A DNA stretch of 25,362 nt. Origin: an uncultured Clostridia bacterium. GTDB lineage: Bacteria; Bacillota; Clostridia; Oscillospirales; Oscillospiraceae. Positions 14,880-22,968 of the stretch are shown here, one piece after another. The DNA lies in the NCBI GenBank assembly GCA_947167725.1, contig CAMVJF010000005.1:1-25362 (forward strand), in the 5' to 3' direction. Every line of letters starts with the position of its first letter. The first letter of the stretch is position 1. The notes below the pieces were generated by a model. The model saw only the letters and a program-made list of their open reading frames with translations, was not told the origin of the DNA and did not search any database. The position numbers and the translations under genes were made by a program.

Positions 14880-15233
14880 ATGGACATCAGACTCAAGACG
14901 GTCCCGCTGGACTTCGACGGCCGGCATTACGACCTGGCCGTCAACATGAACGTCCTGGCTGACGTCCAGGAAATGAACGGCGGCAATCTGGGCGCTGCCC
15001 TCACCGGCAAGCGCCTGACCCGCAGCGTGCTCCAGTTTTTGACGGCGGCGATCAACGACGCCGCCGACGCCCAGGGGCTGGACGTGCGCTACACCGAGCG
15101 CCAGGTGGGCCGTATGCTGACGCCTGCTCAATTCGACGCCGTCCGCGACGGCATGATGGAGCTGGTGGTGCTGGCCCTGTCCGGCGACGACAGCGAGGAC
15201 GACGAAAAAAACGCGGAAGCCACGCGGAGCTGA
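14880..15233 (+). CDS. tail assembly chaperone, short form (gpG-like)
   Basis: 117 residues from ATG 14880. Helical sequence (YDLAVNMNVLADVQEMNGGNLGAAL..., LTAAINDAADAQGLDVRYTERQVGRML...) resembles small tail assembly chaperones that coat the tape measure protein before tube assembly. The acidic C-terminus (DDSEDDEKNAEATRS) contains the slippery heptamer at 15206-15212. The zero-frame product ends at TGA 15231-15233. Confidence 0.82.
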   Translation: MDIRLKTVPLDFDGRHYDLAVNMNVLADVQEMNGGNLGAALTGKRLTRSVLQFLTAAINDAADAQGLDVRYTERQVGRMLTPAQFDAVRDGMMELVVLALSGDDSEDDEKNAEATRS

Positions 15234-15433
15234 GCGCGCTCAACTTCGCGTGGTACTTGCACATCTGGATGGTGGAGCTCCGGCTGGATGAGCCGACCTT
15301 CTGGCGGACCATGACGCCGGCCCGGTGCATGGCCCTCTATCGGGAGCACTTCCGGCCGCCGGTGCCCAAGTCGGACACGGCCCGGCCGGCTTCGCCGTCC
15401 CTCTCTGAATTTCTTTTGAAAGGAGGTGGCTAA
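14880..15433 (+). CDS. tail assembly chaperone, -1 frameshifted long form (gpGT-like)
   Basis: Joining 14880-15212 to 15212-15433 after a -1 slip gives about 184 residues. The added part, KRGSHAELSALNFAWYLHI... then MVELRLDEPTFWRTMTPARCMALYREHFRPP, has the typical aromatic, helical character of gpT extensions. It has no convincing start of its own. Its stop (TAA 15431-15433) abuts the tape measure start. Production of both G and GT at a set ratio by programmed frameshifting is conserved in long-tailed phages. Palindrome copy with two mismatches lies near its C-terminus. Confidence 0.85.
15206..15212 (+). promoter_or_regulatory. programmed -1 frameshift slippery site A AAA AAC
   Basis: In the zero frame the codons read GAA AAA AAC, so the heptamer A AAA AAC has the X XXY YYZ phasing required for a -1 slip. 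The -1 frame then stays open for 74 codons to the tape measure gene. Among the most efficient bacterial slippery sequences. Confidence 0.88.
15362..15378 (-). repeat. degenerate dispersed palindrome (candidate weak parS), within gpT frame
   Basis: GTGCCCAAGTCGGACAC differs from the exact site at two positions. It has the same codon phase as the other coding copies (V-P-K-S-D-T) and the same orientation as copy 1. Confidence 0.5.
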
Positions 15434-17308
15434 ATGGCGCTCGGAAAAATCGGTAATGCAATCACGATAACCGGCGAGAAGGAATACAAACAAGCGATCG
15501 CAGACATTAACGTGTCGCTGCGAACGTTGAAAACCGAGATGGGTTTGGTGTCCGAAAAATATGCCGAAAACGCCGACAGCGTAGACGCGCTGTCGGCAAA
15601 AGGCGATATACTCAGCCGGCAGATCGAGGAGCAGCGAAAAAAGGTCGATGCCGCACGGGCAGCACTGGAAAAATCGGCCGAGGTTTACGGCGAGTCCGAC
15701 ACCCGCACCCAGAAGTGGCAGCAGAGCCTGAACGGCGCTGAAACCGATCTGCTCAAGATGGAGCGTGCGCTCCGGGACAACAACGCGCAGCTGGAGGCCG
15801 CGCAGCAGGCCACCGACGACTATTCCGGCGCGCTGGCCAAGATGGACGAAGCCACCCAGCAGACCGGCGAGCAGTCGGCCACGCTGGGCCAAGGTCTTGA
15901 GGCGCTCACCGACAAGCTGGGGATCAAGCTCCCCGCCGGAGTCAAAAACGCCGCTGACAAGCTGGGCACCATCAATCCCAAATTCGTCGCCGCGGCAGCC
16001 GGCGCCGCTGCTCTGGCCGCCGCCGTGGTCAAGGCCGAAAAGGCGCTGATCGACATGACCAAAGAGGCCGCCTCGGCCGCCGATGAGCTGGCCACCCTGT
16101 CCCTGCAGACGGGGATCAGCGTGACGGACCTGCAAAAGCTGGAGTATGCCGCCGAGTTTGTGGACGTCTCCGTGTCCACCATCACCGGGTCCATTACCAA
16201 GCTCACAAATAATATGCAGGCCGCCCGGGACGGCAGCACGGCCATGGAGGATAATTTCCGCAGGCTGGGCGTCAGCATCACCAACACCGACGGCTCGCTG
16301 CGGGACGCGCGCGAGGTCTTTTACGAGGCCATCGACGCCCTGGGCCGTGTGGGCAACGCCACCGAGCGGGACGCTCTGGCCATGGACATCTTCGGCAAGA
16401 GCGCGCAGGAGCTCAATCCGCTGATCCTTGAGGGCAGCGCCGGCCTCAAGGCGTATATGGACAGAGCAGAGGAAACCGGTTATGTGCTGAACGAAAAGGG
16501 CGTCGCGGCCCTGAATAATGTGCAAAACGCCGTCGATGAATTCAATTTTCGCCTGGAGGGCGGCAAAAAGAGCATCGCCGCCGAGTTTGCTCCGGCAGTG
16601 GAAGACTTTTTTGAAATGAGCACCGAGCTGGTGGGCGCTCTGAGCAAGGGCCTCAAAAACAGCGGCCTGCTGGAGATCGCCAAGGATCTGCTGGGCCTGC
16701 TGACCAGCATCGGCAAAGCCCTGATCAAGGGCGGCGAGTCCGTCGGTAAATTCCTCGAGTCCATGCGTAAACTGCCCGCGGGGCTCAAGGGCCCTCTGGA
16801 GATCCTGGCCGCCATGGCCGACACCATCGGCCTGATCTCCAGCGTGATGAGCGGCGACTGGGACGGCGTCAAGACCTATCTCGGCCTCAACGCCAAAAAC
16901 GGTAAGCTGTCCAACCTCCACAAATTTTGGTACGGAGACGCCGCCGAGACCTCCGTCTGGGACGCCGAGCGCGGCACGTGGGTCGGCAATGCCGGGAGCA
17001 GCTCGGGCAGCTCCTCAAGCGCCCCAGAGTACGTCTGGGATCCCACGATCGGACGTTACGTCGAACGAACCGGCGGCAACGCGGCCGGCACGGACTACTG
17101 GCGCGGCGGCATGACCTGGGTGGGCGAGAGCGGCCCCGAGCGGGTCTGGCTGCCCTCCGGCAGCCGCATCCAGACGGCCCAGGAGAGCCGGGGCGGCGGC
17201 GACGTCTACAACATCACGATCGCGGCCAAAGATGTCAAGGAATTCAACGACATCGTCCGGATCGCCAAAAATGCCCGCCGGGCTGAGCGGATGGGGGTGA
17301 CAGGATGA
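15434..17308 (+). CDS. tape measure protein
   Basis: 624 residues; ATG directly follows the gpGT stop, with AAAGGAGGTGG upstream. A long coiled coil occupies residues about 15-160 (repeated Q/E/K heptads). A hydrophobic segment at about 184-205 (VAAAAGAAALAAAVV) is a likely membrane-insertion helix. The centre resembles phage tail tape measure domains (LQTGISVTDLQKLEYAAEFV...ALAMDIFGKSAQELNPLI). The C-terminus carries GGMTWVGESGPERVWLPSGSRI, a hallmark GG-VGE-GPE-LP-GS motif. At roughly 0.15 nm per residue the tail would be about 90-100 nm. The first 170 bases are more A/T-rich than the rest. Confidence 0.93.
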   Translation: MALGKIGNAITITGEKEYKQAIADINVSLRTLKTEMGLVSEKYAENADSVDALSAKGDILSRQIEEQRKKVDAARAALEKSAEVYGESDTRTQKWQQSLNGAETDLLKMERALRDNNAQLEAAQQATDDYSGALAKMDEATQQTGEQSATLGQGLEALTDKLGIKLPAGVKNAADKLGTINPKFVAAAAGAAALAAAVVKAEKALIDMTKEAASAADELATLSLQTGISVTDLQKLEYAAEFVDVSVSTITGSITKLTNNMQAARDGSTAMEDNFRRLGVSITNTDGSLRDAREVFYEAIDALGRVGNATERDALAMDIFGKSAQELNPLILEGSAGLKAYMDRAEETGYVLNEKGVAALNNVQNAVDEFNFRLEGGKKSIAAEFAPAVEDFFEMSTELVGALSKGLKNSGLLEIAKDLLGLLTSIGKALIKGGESVGKFLESMRKLPAGLKGPLEILAAMADTIGLISSVMSGDWDGVKTYLGLNAKNGKLSNLHKFWYGDAAETSVWDAERGTWVGNAGSSSGSSSSAPEYVWDPTIGRYVERTGGNAAGTDYWRGGMTWVGESGPERVWLPSGSRIQTAQESRGGGDVYNITIAAKDVKEFNDIVRIAKNARRAERMGVTG

Positions 17309-19290
17309 GCAAAACCTTAACTTTGCGGGCCTCAGAGTCCTGCGTGGTCTCGGAAAACGCCGTCAACGCGCACTATGCCGCGCCGGCACAGACCACGCTG
17401 GCGCCGGGTGAGATCATGGTGTCGCTGCTGGATCTGTCCCTCGCGACCGGGTATGAATTTTGCCCGATTCTCAGCGGCAATGAGGTGACTGTCTATGTCT
17501 ATTCCGGCGATTACGACGACGTCTACGGCAAGGTGCGGATTCTGTGCTGCGGCTATGCCAAGGGCCCCATCAGTGACTTTGCGTCGCTGACCTACAAAAA
17601 CGGCCCGGGGTTTTATTGCTTGCCCTCCGTCGTCGTCAGTGGCGGCCTCCCGGGGGGCGGAACCCAATCTATTAGTTCCCTCGCCGCTGAGGCTGCCGCT
17701 CGCTATGGGCTTGCTATCGAAAACAGCTCTTATGCGGATGTCAGCGCCGAGATCGCCTCGGCTTCGGCCACCACGGCCCGCAAGCCGGCGCTCAAGCTGG
17801 TGGTGGATGAGACCGCCACGGTCGGACTTTCCATCCGCTCCTGCTCCCCGACCTCCGGCTTTGTGGCTCGGGCGCAGCCTGCCGTCTTTGCCTGGGACGC
17901 GCGGCCGAATGGCTCCTGCATCACGCCCGTGGTGCAGGAGAGCGGCTTTTTCCGCTGGCGCGAGGGTTCCTCCGGCCAGATCCACACCGTGGCCGTGTTT
18001 GAGGACAGCTCCGTCACCATCCCGGCCGGGACCTTTCCCTCCGGCGAGATCCAGTGGCAGATCGAGCTGACGGCCAATTCCGGCGAGGTGACCACCTCGC
18101 CCTGGTACACGATCACCACCGCCGACGTCACACCCACCGCCGTCCCCCGGTCGCCCATCAGCGCCGTTCTCGACGGCGGCGAGGACAACACCTTTGTCTG
18201 GGATCATGTGATCTCCACCGGCACGGCTCAGACGGCCTTTGATCTGCAGGCGCGGATCTCCGGCACCTGGACCACGATCAAGTCGGGTACCGGCGCCGCC
18301 ACGTCCACCGTGATCCCCGCCGGTACGCTGTCCACCACTGCCGACGCCTGGCGCGTTCGCACCTACAACGCCGACAGCGTGGCCGGCGCATGGAGCGACG
18401 CCGTGAGCATCATCGTGGTGGCTGCTCCCGCAACGCCCGGCGTCACGGTGATCTCCCAGGGCCCGCGGCCCGAGATCCGCTGGGCCACCACCGGCCAGCA
18501 GGGCTATGAGATCGAGCTGGGCGTTTACGCCTCCGGCCTCATTTACGGCGCCGCGCAAAGCTGGCGCTGCCCGATCTGGCTGGCCGACGGCAGCTACATC
18601 GTCCGCGTCCGGGTGATCAACAGCTACGGCCTGTGGTCCGAGTGGGGCTCTGCGCCCGTCACCGTCACCCACACCGAGGGCGACGCCATCACCCTCACCG
18701 TGGAGGCCACCCACACGGCGCGCCTGGCCTGGCGGACCTCCGGCGCCTACGACCGCTTTGTGATCTATCGCAACGGCGCGGTTGTGGCCGTCACCGGGGA
18801 CGCCGTCTACGAGGATCCCTGCAGCATCGGGCCCGTGACTTATCAGATCCGCGGGATCTATGAGGGCTCGGATGATTACGGCGTGTCGCCCGAGGTCGCC
18901 GTCACCGTCGCCGCCGACACGCTGATGCTCTGCGAGCTGGACTCCGGCGCGTGGCTCCGGCTGGAGCTGTCCGACGCGCAGCACCGCACCTTTGAGGAGT
19001 CGCTGCAGCGGCAGACCGCGCAGATCTATCTGGCCGGCCGGGCATATCCCGTCGTGGAGATCTCCGAGCACAGCAGCCGCAGCGTGTCCGTCACCTGGGC
19101 CACCAACAATCCCGCCCTGTGTGCCGCATGCGACGCGCTGCCCGGCAAGCGGGTGTGTGTCAAAACGCCCGGCGGGCGGATGGTCACCGGCATCCTGGAC
19201 GCCCTCTCCCGCACCGGCGGCGAGTTTTACACCGTCTACGCCGCCACCGTCTGGCAGATCGCCGAGGAGGTGATCACCGTTGATCCGTAA
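17305..19290 (+). CDS. distal tail protein with fibronectin-III-like repeats
   Basis: 661 residues, ATGA overlap with the tape measure. Residues 1-165 form an N-terminal beta domain (LLDLSLATGYEFCPILSGNEVTVYVYSGDYDD...). Residues about 175-545 hold several Fn3-like beta-sandwich units, recognisable by WRVRTYNADSVAGAWSD, SYIVRVRVINSYGLWSEWG and FVIYRNGAVVAVTGDAVYED. The last 115 residues (YPVVEISEHSSRSVSVTW..., GKRVCVKTPGGRMVTGIL) resemble a Dit-like domain. Position between tape measure and hub suggests a distal tail/baseplate adaptor with surface-binding Fn3 arms. Confidence 0.75.
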   Translation: MSKTLTLRASESCVVSENAVNAHYAAPAQTTLAPGEIMVSLLDLSLATGYEFCPILSGNEVTVYVYSGDYDDVYGKVRILCCGYAKGPISDFASLTYKNGPGFYCLPSVVVSGGLPGGGTQSISSLAAEAAARYGLAIENSSYADVSAEIASASATTARKPALKLVVDETATVGLSIRSCSPTSGFVARAQPAVFAWDARPNGSCITPVVQESGFFRWREGSSGQIHTVAVFEDSSVTIPAGTFPSGEIQWQIELTANSGEVTTSPWYTITTADVTPTAVPRSPISAVLDGGEDNTFVWDHVISTGTAQTAFDLQARISGTWTTIKSGTGAATSTVIPAGTLSTTADAWRVRTYNADSVAGAWSDAVSIIVVAAPATPGVTVISQGPRPEIRWATTGQQGYEIELGVYASGLIYGAAQSWRCPIWLADGSYIVRVRVINSYGLWSEWGSAPVTVTHTEGDAITLTVEATHTARLAWRTSGAYDRFVIYRNGAVVAVTGDAVYEDPCSIGPVTYQIRGIYEGSDDYGVSPEVAVTVAADTLMLCELDSGAWLRLELSDAQHRTFEESLQRQTAQIYLAGRAYPVVEISEHSSRSVSVTWATNNPALCAACDALPGKRVCVKTPGGRMVTGILDALSRTGGEFYTVYAATVWQIAEEVITVDP

Positions 19291-20320
19291 TGTGAGCTAC
19301 CGCGTGGACGTGCTGCGCCGCGGCGTTGCGCATACGCAGCTGCTCTTCGACACGGCCGAGCCTCCCAACATCATCGCCAGCAAGGGCGCCGAGATCCAGA
19401 CCAGCTTTTCCGGCACCTTCCGGGCCAACAGCGCCGTGGACTGGCTGGGCGATGAGCTGCAGCCGATGATGATCCTGGATGGCGTGGAACACCCGCTGGG
19501 GATCTACATCCCCACCACCGTCCAACAGATCTACGGCGAGTCCGGCGCTTCCGTGGCCGTGGAGGCCTACGACCGCAGCTATCGCCTGCAGGAGGCCGCG
19601 CTGGAGTCCCGCCGGACCTTTACCGCCGGGACGCGCTACACCGACGTCGTGGGCCAGCTGCTCACCGAGGCCGGGATCGCGCTGCAGCTGGTGGAGCCCT
19701 CGACGCTGACGCTGGCCACCGACCGGGAAGACTGGGATCTGGGCACGCCTTATCTGCGGATCATCAATCAGCTGCTGGGCGAGATCAATTACGATCCCGT
19801 CTGGCTCGATGCCCGCGGCTTTGCCCACGCCGAGCCCTACCGCGCGCCGGACGCGGCGCGGATCGCTCACAGCTACAGCGCGTCGGATCTGCTGCAGGAG
19901 CCGCTGGCCGAAGAGGCCACCGCGGCCCTGGACGTCTTCGGCCGGGCCAATGTTTTTGTGGTCCGCTGCTCCAACCCGGATCTGGCGGCGCCGCTGGTGG
20001 CCACGGCAGTCAACGACAACCCGCTGTCCTCGCTCTCGACGGTCAGGCGCGGCCGCCGCATCGTCGCCGTGTCGCAGGTGGACCAGATCGCCTCGCAGGC
20101 GGCCCTGCAGGCCTACGCAGACCGGCTCTGCAACGAGTCCATGCTGGCCACCCAGCAGATCCAGCTTTCCACCCTCAACGAGCCCGGGCACGGCCTGGGC
20201 GACGTGATCGCGGTGGATCATCCCGGATTTGGCGGGATCTATGAGGAGACCGGCTGGTCGATGTCGCTGGGCGTCGGACAGCTCATGACCCACGAGGCGC
20301 GAAAGGTGGTGATCATCTGA
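19280..20320 (+). CDS. baseplate hub / tail-associated protein
   Basis: 346 residues from TTG 19280, preceded by GAGGAGGTGATC, which matches an extended Shine-Dalgarno. It has the layout of siphovirus hub proteins related to T4 gp27: beta-rich start with DTAEPPNIIASKGAEIQTSFSGTF, VEAYDRSYRLQEAAL, LLGEINYDPVWLDARGFAHAEPY, and a C-terminal LGDVIAVDHPGFGGIYEETGWSMSLG. It probably forms the trimeric hub closing the tail tube. The visible protein carries no peptidase module. Confidence 0.75.
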   Translation: MIRNVSYRVDVLRRGVAHTQLLFDTAEPPNIIASKGAEIQTSFSGTFRANSAVDWLGDELQPMMILDGVEHPLGIYIPTTVQQIYGESGASVAVEAYDRSYRLQEAALESRRTFTAGTRYTDVVGQLLTEAGIALQLVEPSTLTLATDREDWDLGTPYLRIINQLLGEINYDPVWLDARGFAHAEPYRAPDAARIAHSYSASDLLQEPLAEEATAALDVFGRANVFVVRCSNPDLAAPLVATAVNDNPLSSLSTVRRGRRIVAVSQVDQIASQAALQAYADRLCNESMLATQQIQLSTLNEPGHGLGDVIAVDHPGFGGIYEETGWSMSLGVGQLMTHEARKVVII

Positions 20321-20916
20321 TGGAGGGCATTACCGAGATGGTGGCACAGCAGCCGGAGCAGGAGGCGCCTGTCTGCAATTTTGCCACCGTGGGCGCCGTC
20401 TACGAGGACGGCGTCACCCTGATTTTCGACGGCGAGACCGAAGCAGGCGAAAAACATTACAAATGCAACACCGCCGTGGTCTTTGCCGCCGGCGACCGCG
20501 TCAAGATCCTGCCGGACAGCGGCACTTATGTGGTGGAGTACGTGGTGGGCGCTCCCGCCCAGCCGGACACGCCTGCGGCAATCGAGCTGGACCGGCTGGT
20601 CTACCGCTCCGGCTCCACGGTCCGCACGGTGGATCTGGACTCCGTCGCCTTTGAGCCCGCCGACAACACGACGGCAATCAACGTCGCCCTGGGCTCGACG
20701 CTCTATCCCTGGGCCGGGCTTTACACCGGCGACGGCAGCTCCCGGCTGGCATCCACGCGGGGCAAGGTGGGATTTTTCGGCACCACGCCTATCGCCAAGC
20801 TGACGCTGGGCACCACCAGCAACAATCAAAATTACACCAGCGCCACCGCCAGCAATTATCTTTACATCCTCAACAACATCGCCGGCATTTTGAAAAAATA
20901 TGGCCTGATCGGGTAG
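20320..20916 (+). CDS. baseplate / minor tail protein
   Basis: 198 residues, TGATG overlap with the hub. An N-terminal OB-like beta domain (NFATVGAVYEDGVTLIFDG...YKCNTAVVFAAGDRVKILPDSGTYVVEYVVG) is followed by a C-terminal module RGKVGFFGTTPIAKLTLGTT...ASNYLYILNNIAGILKKYGLIG, widely seen at the ends of Bacillota phage tail proteins. It probably sits at the baseplate periphery. The stop codon TAG shares its last base with palindrome copy 4. Confidence 0.7.
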   Translation: MEGITEMVAQQPEQEAPVCNFATVGAVYEDGVTLIFDGETEAGEKHYKCNTAVVFAAGDRVKILPDSGTYVVEYVVGAPAQPDTPAAIELDRLVYRSGSTVRTVDLDSVAFEPADNTTAINVALGSTLYPWAGLYTGDGSSRLASTRGKVGFFGTTPIAKLTLGTTSNNQNYTSATASNYLYILNNIAGILKKYGLIG

Positions 20917-20933
20917 TGTCCGATTTGGACACC
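20916..20933 (+). repeat. dispersed palindrome copy 4 (candidate parS), intergenic
   Basis: Exact GTGTCCGATTTGGACACC in the 40-base gap between two tail genes. It is the only copy outside a coding frame, which shows the sequence is not kept for its peptide. Confidence 0.82.
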
Positions 20934-20956
20934 GCCCCCGAAAGGAGGGATCTCAC

Positions 20957-21271
20957 ATGATGCAGGGCGACCAGTATTACATCCCCTTTTACCTTACCAA
21001 TCAGGACGGCACGCCTGTCACCTCTGCCGACGTTTCGGTGGTGGAGATGATGATCGGCACCATCCGCAAGGTTTGGCCGACAGACGGCAGCTACGACGCC
21101 GAAAACCACGCCTTTTTGTTTCCGGTGACACAGCAGGAGTCCTTTAGCTTGCTGGCCACCGCGCAGCCGGTGCAGGCGAGAGTCTACTTTGCCACCGGCG
21201 CCGTGGTCGGCGGCAAGGCCGGCCCCGTCCTCATCGACCTCAGCCGGTCCAGGGAGGTGCTCGCCCCGTGA
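20957..21271 (+). CDS. small baseplate/tail protein
   Basis: 104 residues from ATG 20957 (ATG 20960 also possible), with GAAAGGAGGG upstream. YYIPFYLTNQDGTPVTSADVSVVEMMIGTIRKVWP and FLFPVTQQESFSLLATAQPVQARVYFATGAVVGG give the beta-rich pattern of BppU-like baseplate N-terminal modules. No enzymatic motif. Linked by GTGA to the next gene. Confidence 0.6.
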   Translation: MMQGDQYYIPFYLTNQDGTPVTSADVSVVEMMIGTIRKVWPTDGSYDAENHAFLFPVTQQESFSLLATAQPVQARVYFATGAVVGGKAGPVLIDLSRSREVLAP

Positions 21272-21516
21272 GAGAGATCCGCATCACCCTGGGCGCGCCC
21301 ATGTCCGTCACGGTCCGTCTGGGAGTCCCCGTCGCGCTGGTCGCGGACGCCGAGACCTACGACGGGCCCTACGACGTGACGCCTGATTTTGCGGGCACGA
21401 CGCTCTACACGACGGGACAGCTGATGTCCCGCAACGTGGAGGTCGAGCCCATCACCGTGTCCCGCACGGACAATCTGTCCGGCGGCAAGACAATCTACAT
21501 CGGAGGTGCAATCTAA
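21268..21516 (+). CDS. small tail protein of unknown function
   Basis: 82 residues from GTG 21268, overlapping the previous stop; GGGAGG lies about ten bases upstream. Beta-rich (REIRITLGAPMSVTVRLGVPVALV, then TTLYTTGQLMSRNVEVEPITVSRTD) with a C-terminal NLSGGKTIYIGGAI. It resembles the short tail proteins that precede fibre genes in many Bacillota phages and is coupled to the next gene by TAATG. No specific function recognised. Confidence 0.55.
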   Translation: MREIRITLGAPMSVTVRLGVPVALVADAETYDGPYDVTPDFAGTTLYTTGQLMSRNVEVEPITVSRTDNLSGGKTIYIGGAI

Positions 21517-22112
21517 TGCCTAACCCTTACAACAACAAGGTCGTCCTCGCCTCCGGCGAGGTTTTGATCGATCTGACCGCCGACACCGTCGACGCCGCCC
21601 ATCTGCTCTCCGGCTACACGGCCCACGACAAGAGCGGCGCTCCCATCACCGGCGCCTGCGATTACGACAGCGACACGTCCGACGACACCGCCGCCGTCAG
21701 TGAGATCCTCGCCGGCAAGACGGCCCACGCCCGGGGCGCGCAGCTGACGGGCACCATGCCCAACCGCGGCGGCGTCACCGGGACGATCGCTACCAAGGCC
21801 GGCCAGTACACCGTCCCCCAGGGCTACCACGACGGCTCCGGCAAGGTGTCCATCGACGCCACCGAGCAGGCCAAGCTGATCCCCAGCAATATTCGCGAGG
21901 GCATCACCATCCTGGGCGTGGAGGGCACGATGTCCGGCTCGGAGTCGGAGAACAAGCAGGCCAAGGCCGTGACGCCCACTTTCTCCCAGCAGGTGGTGCT
22001 GCCAGACACCGGTTACACCTGCCTGTCCCAGGTCACCGTGGCGGCGATCACGGTGACGTATAGCGACAACGCCGCCGGCGGTCAGACCGTGACCATCGGC
22101 GCGTCGGCCTGA
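21516..22112 (+). CDS. tail fibre-like protein with repeated modules
   Basis: 198 residues. The N-terminal module (residues 5-47, NKVVLASGEVLIDLTADTVD...LLSGYTAHDKSGAPITG) is repeated in the next gene. The middle part carries a motif typical of phage fibre repeats: AGQYTVPQGYHDGSGKVSID, KLIPSNIREGITILGVEGT. The C-terminus PDTGYTCLSQVTVAAITVTYSDNAAGGQTVTIGA is a further beta module. Such proteins form adsorption fibres or fibre-attachment parts. The modular build suggests recombination. Confidence 0.65.
   Translation: MPNPYNNKVVLASGEVLIDLTADTVDAAHLLSGYTAHDKSGAPITGACDYDSDTSDDTAAVSEILAGKTAHARGAQLTGTMPNRGGVTGTIATKAGQYTVPQGYHDGSGKVSIDATEQAKLIPSNIREGITILGVEGTMSGSESENKQAKAVTPTFSQQVVLPDTGYTCLSQVTVAAITVTYSDNAAGGQTVTIGASA
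21617..21652 (+). repeat. 36-bp direct repeat, copy A
   Basis: Identical base for base to 22204-22239. It encodes T-A-H-D-K-S-G-A-P-I-T-G in both tail genes and marks a recent duplication or gene-conversion tract. Confidence 0.85.
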
Positions 22113-22330
22113 TGGCCGCGAATAAGGTGGTGCTGGCAAACGGCACCACCCTCATCGATCTGACGTCCGACACCGTGGCCGCCGGGAGTCTGCTCTCGGG
22201 GGTCACGGCCCACGACAAGAGCGGCGCTCCCATCACCGGGACTCTCACTGTCAACAGCTACTATGTCCTGTCCTCAGCTCCTTCGTCCAGCCTGGGCGTC
22301 GACGGCGACATTGCCATCGTGGAGGGGTGA
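22112..22330 (+). CDS. short paralogue of the tail-fibre N-terminal module
   Basis: 72 residues, TGATG overlap. NKVVLANGTTLIDLTSDTVA...LLSGVTAHDKSGAPITGT is closely similar to the start of the preceding protein, then a divergent end (VLSSAPSSSLGVDGDIAIVEG) follows. The tail is like the G-x-D-G-D-I ending common in phage minor structural proteins. Either an independent fibre adaptor or what is left after module duplication. Confidence 0.6.
   Translation: MAANKVVLANGTTLIDLTSDTVAAGSLLSGVTAHDKSGAPITGTLTVNSYYVLSSAPSSSLGVDGDIAIVEG
22204..22239 (+). repeat. 36-bp direct repeat, copy B
   Basis: Identical to 21617-21652; lies at the same place in the paralogous module. Confidence 0.85.
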
Positions 22331-22333
22331 CCT

Positions 22334-22966
22334 ATGCCCACGCTATCAGTCGATTTGTCGATTTTCGACAGTGAAAGCACCACGCTCGACACTTACAGCA
22401 CCGACGTGGCCTCTTCCGGCTGCGGCGGGTCCAGCGACACATCTTACGCGCGTTTTGCCATTCCGGTCGCCCTGGGCGCCGAAGGATCTGTCTACTACCG
22501 CTTCGATCTGTCGGCGCTGCCGGCTGGATCTGCGATTACGTCTGTCCGTCTGCTCTACAAGGCCAATATCCAGAGCACATCTTACATGCAGACGCGGACG
22601 ATCTCCGCCGTCGCGGGGCTGACAGTCAAGGGCACCCCGCAAACGCTGGCCACATCCGAGGCAAACGACAAGGACTACGGCACGATGACCGGGTGGACCG
22701 AGGCCGAAGTCCGGACAGCGGGCATCTGCTTATATGCCAAGCGTCGCGTAAATAACAGCGGCTCGGGCAACCGGCTGTGGATCTATGGCGCCACGCTCAT
22801 CGTCGATTACGAGCCGCCCGCTGCCGTCTATTACGTCAAGCAGTCCGGCGTCTGGCGGCAGCTCAGCAATCCCACCTTTTACCGCAAAGAGTCCGGCTTT
22901 TGGGTTAAAAAATCCGGCAGCCCGTTTGTGGCGGGCATGAATTACACCTATAAGGAGGATCGATAA
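22334..22966 (+). CDS. receptor-binding/tail fibre-like protein with DNRLRE-like domain
   Basis: 210 residues. VYYRFDLSALPAGSAITSVRLLYKA resembles the beta-sandwich DNRLRE/CBM-type domain found in secreted and fibre proteins. YGTMTGWTEAEVRTAGICLYAKRR...RLWIYGATLIVDYEPP completes it. The C-terminal 45 residues contain short repeats (YYVKQSGVWRQLSNPTFYRKESGFWVKKSG) resembling cell-surface-contact modules. Last structural gene before lysis, so a host-recognition role is likely but inferred. The next gene's ribosome binding site TAAGGAGG lies inside its end. Confidence 0.6.
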   Translation: MPTLSVDLSIFDSESTTLDTYSTDVASSGCGGSSDTSYARFAIPVALGAEGSVYYRFDLSALPAGSAITSVRLLYKANIQSTSYMQTRTISAVAGLTVKGTPQTLATSEANDKDYGTMTGWTEAEVRTAGICLYAKRRVNNSGSGNRLWIYGATLIVDYEPPAAVYYVKQSGVWRQLSNPTFYRKESGFWVKKSGSPFVAGMNYTYKEDR

Positions 22967-22968
22967 AA

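Noticed and set aside
15128..16921. 597-codon minus-strand open frame opposite the tape measure
   Set aside because: Antisense shadow; the plus strand has clear tape measure signatures and a perfect ribosome binding site.
17332..19071. 579-codon minus-strand open frame opposite the Fn3 tail protein
   Set aside because: Low-complexity G/D/R-rich translation typical of antisense reading of GC-rich DNA.
21457..21473. GTGTCC-CGCAC-GGACAA, a partial match to the dispersed palindrome
   Set aside because: The centre is unrelated and one arm base differs; it is explained by coding sequence.
21516..22330. Variable/template repeat pair of a diversity-generating retroelement
   Set aside because: The duplicated tract is identical rather than adenine-variant, and no reverse transcriptase is present in the window.
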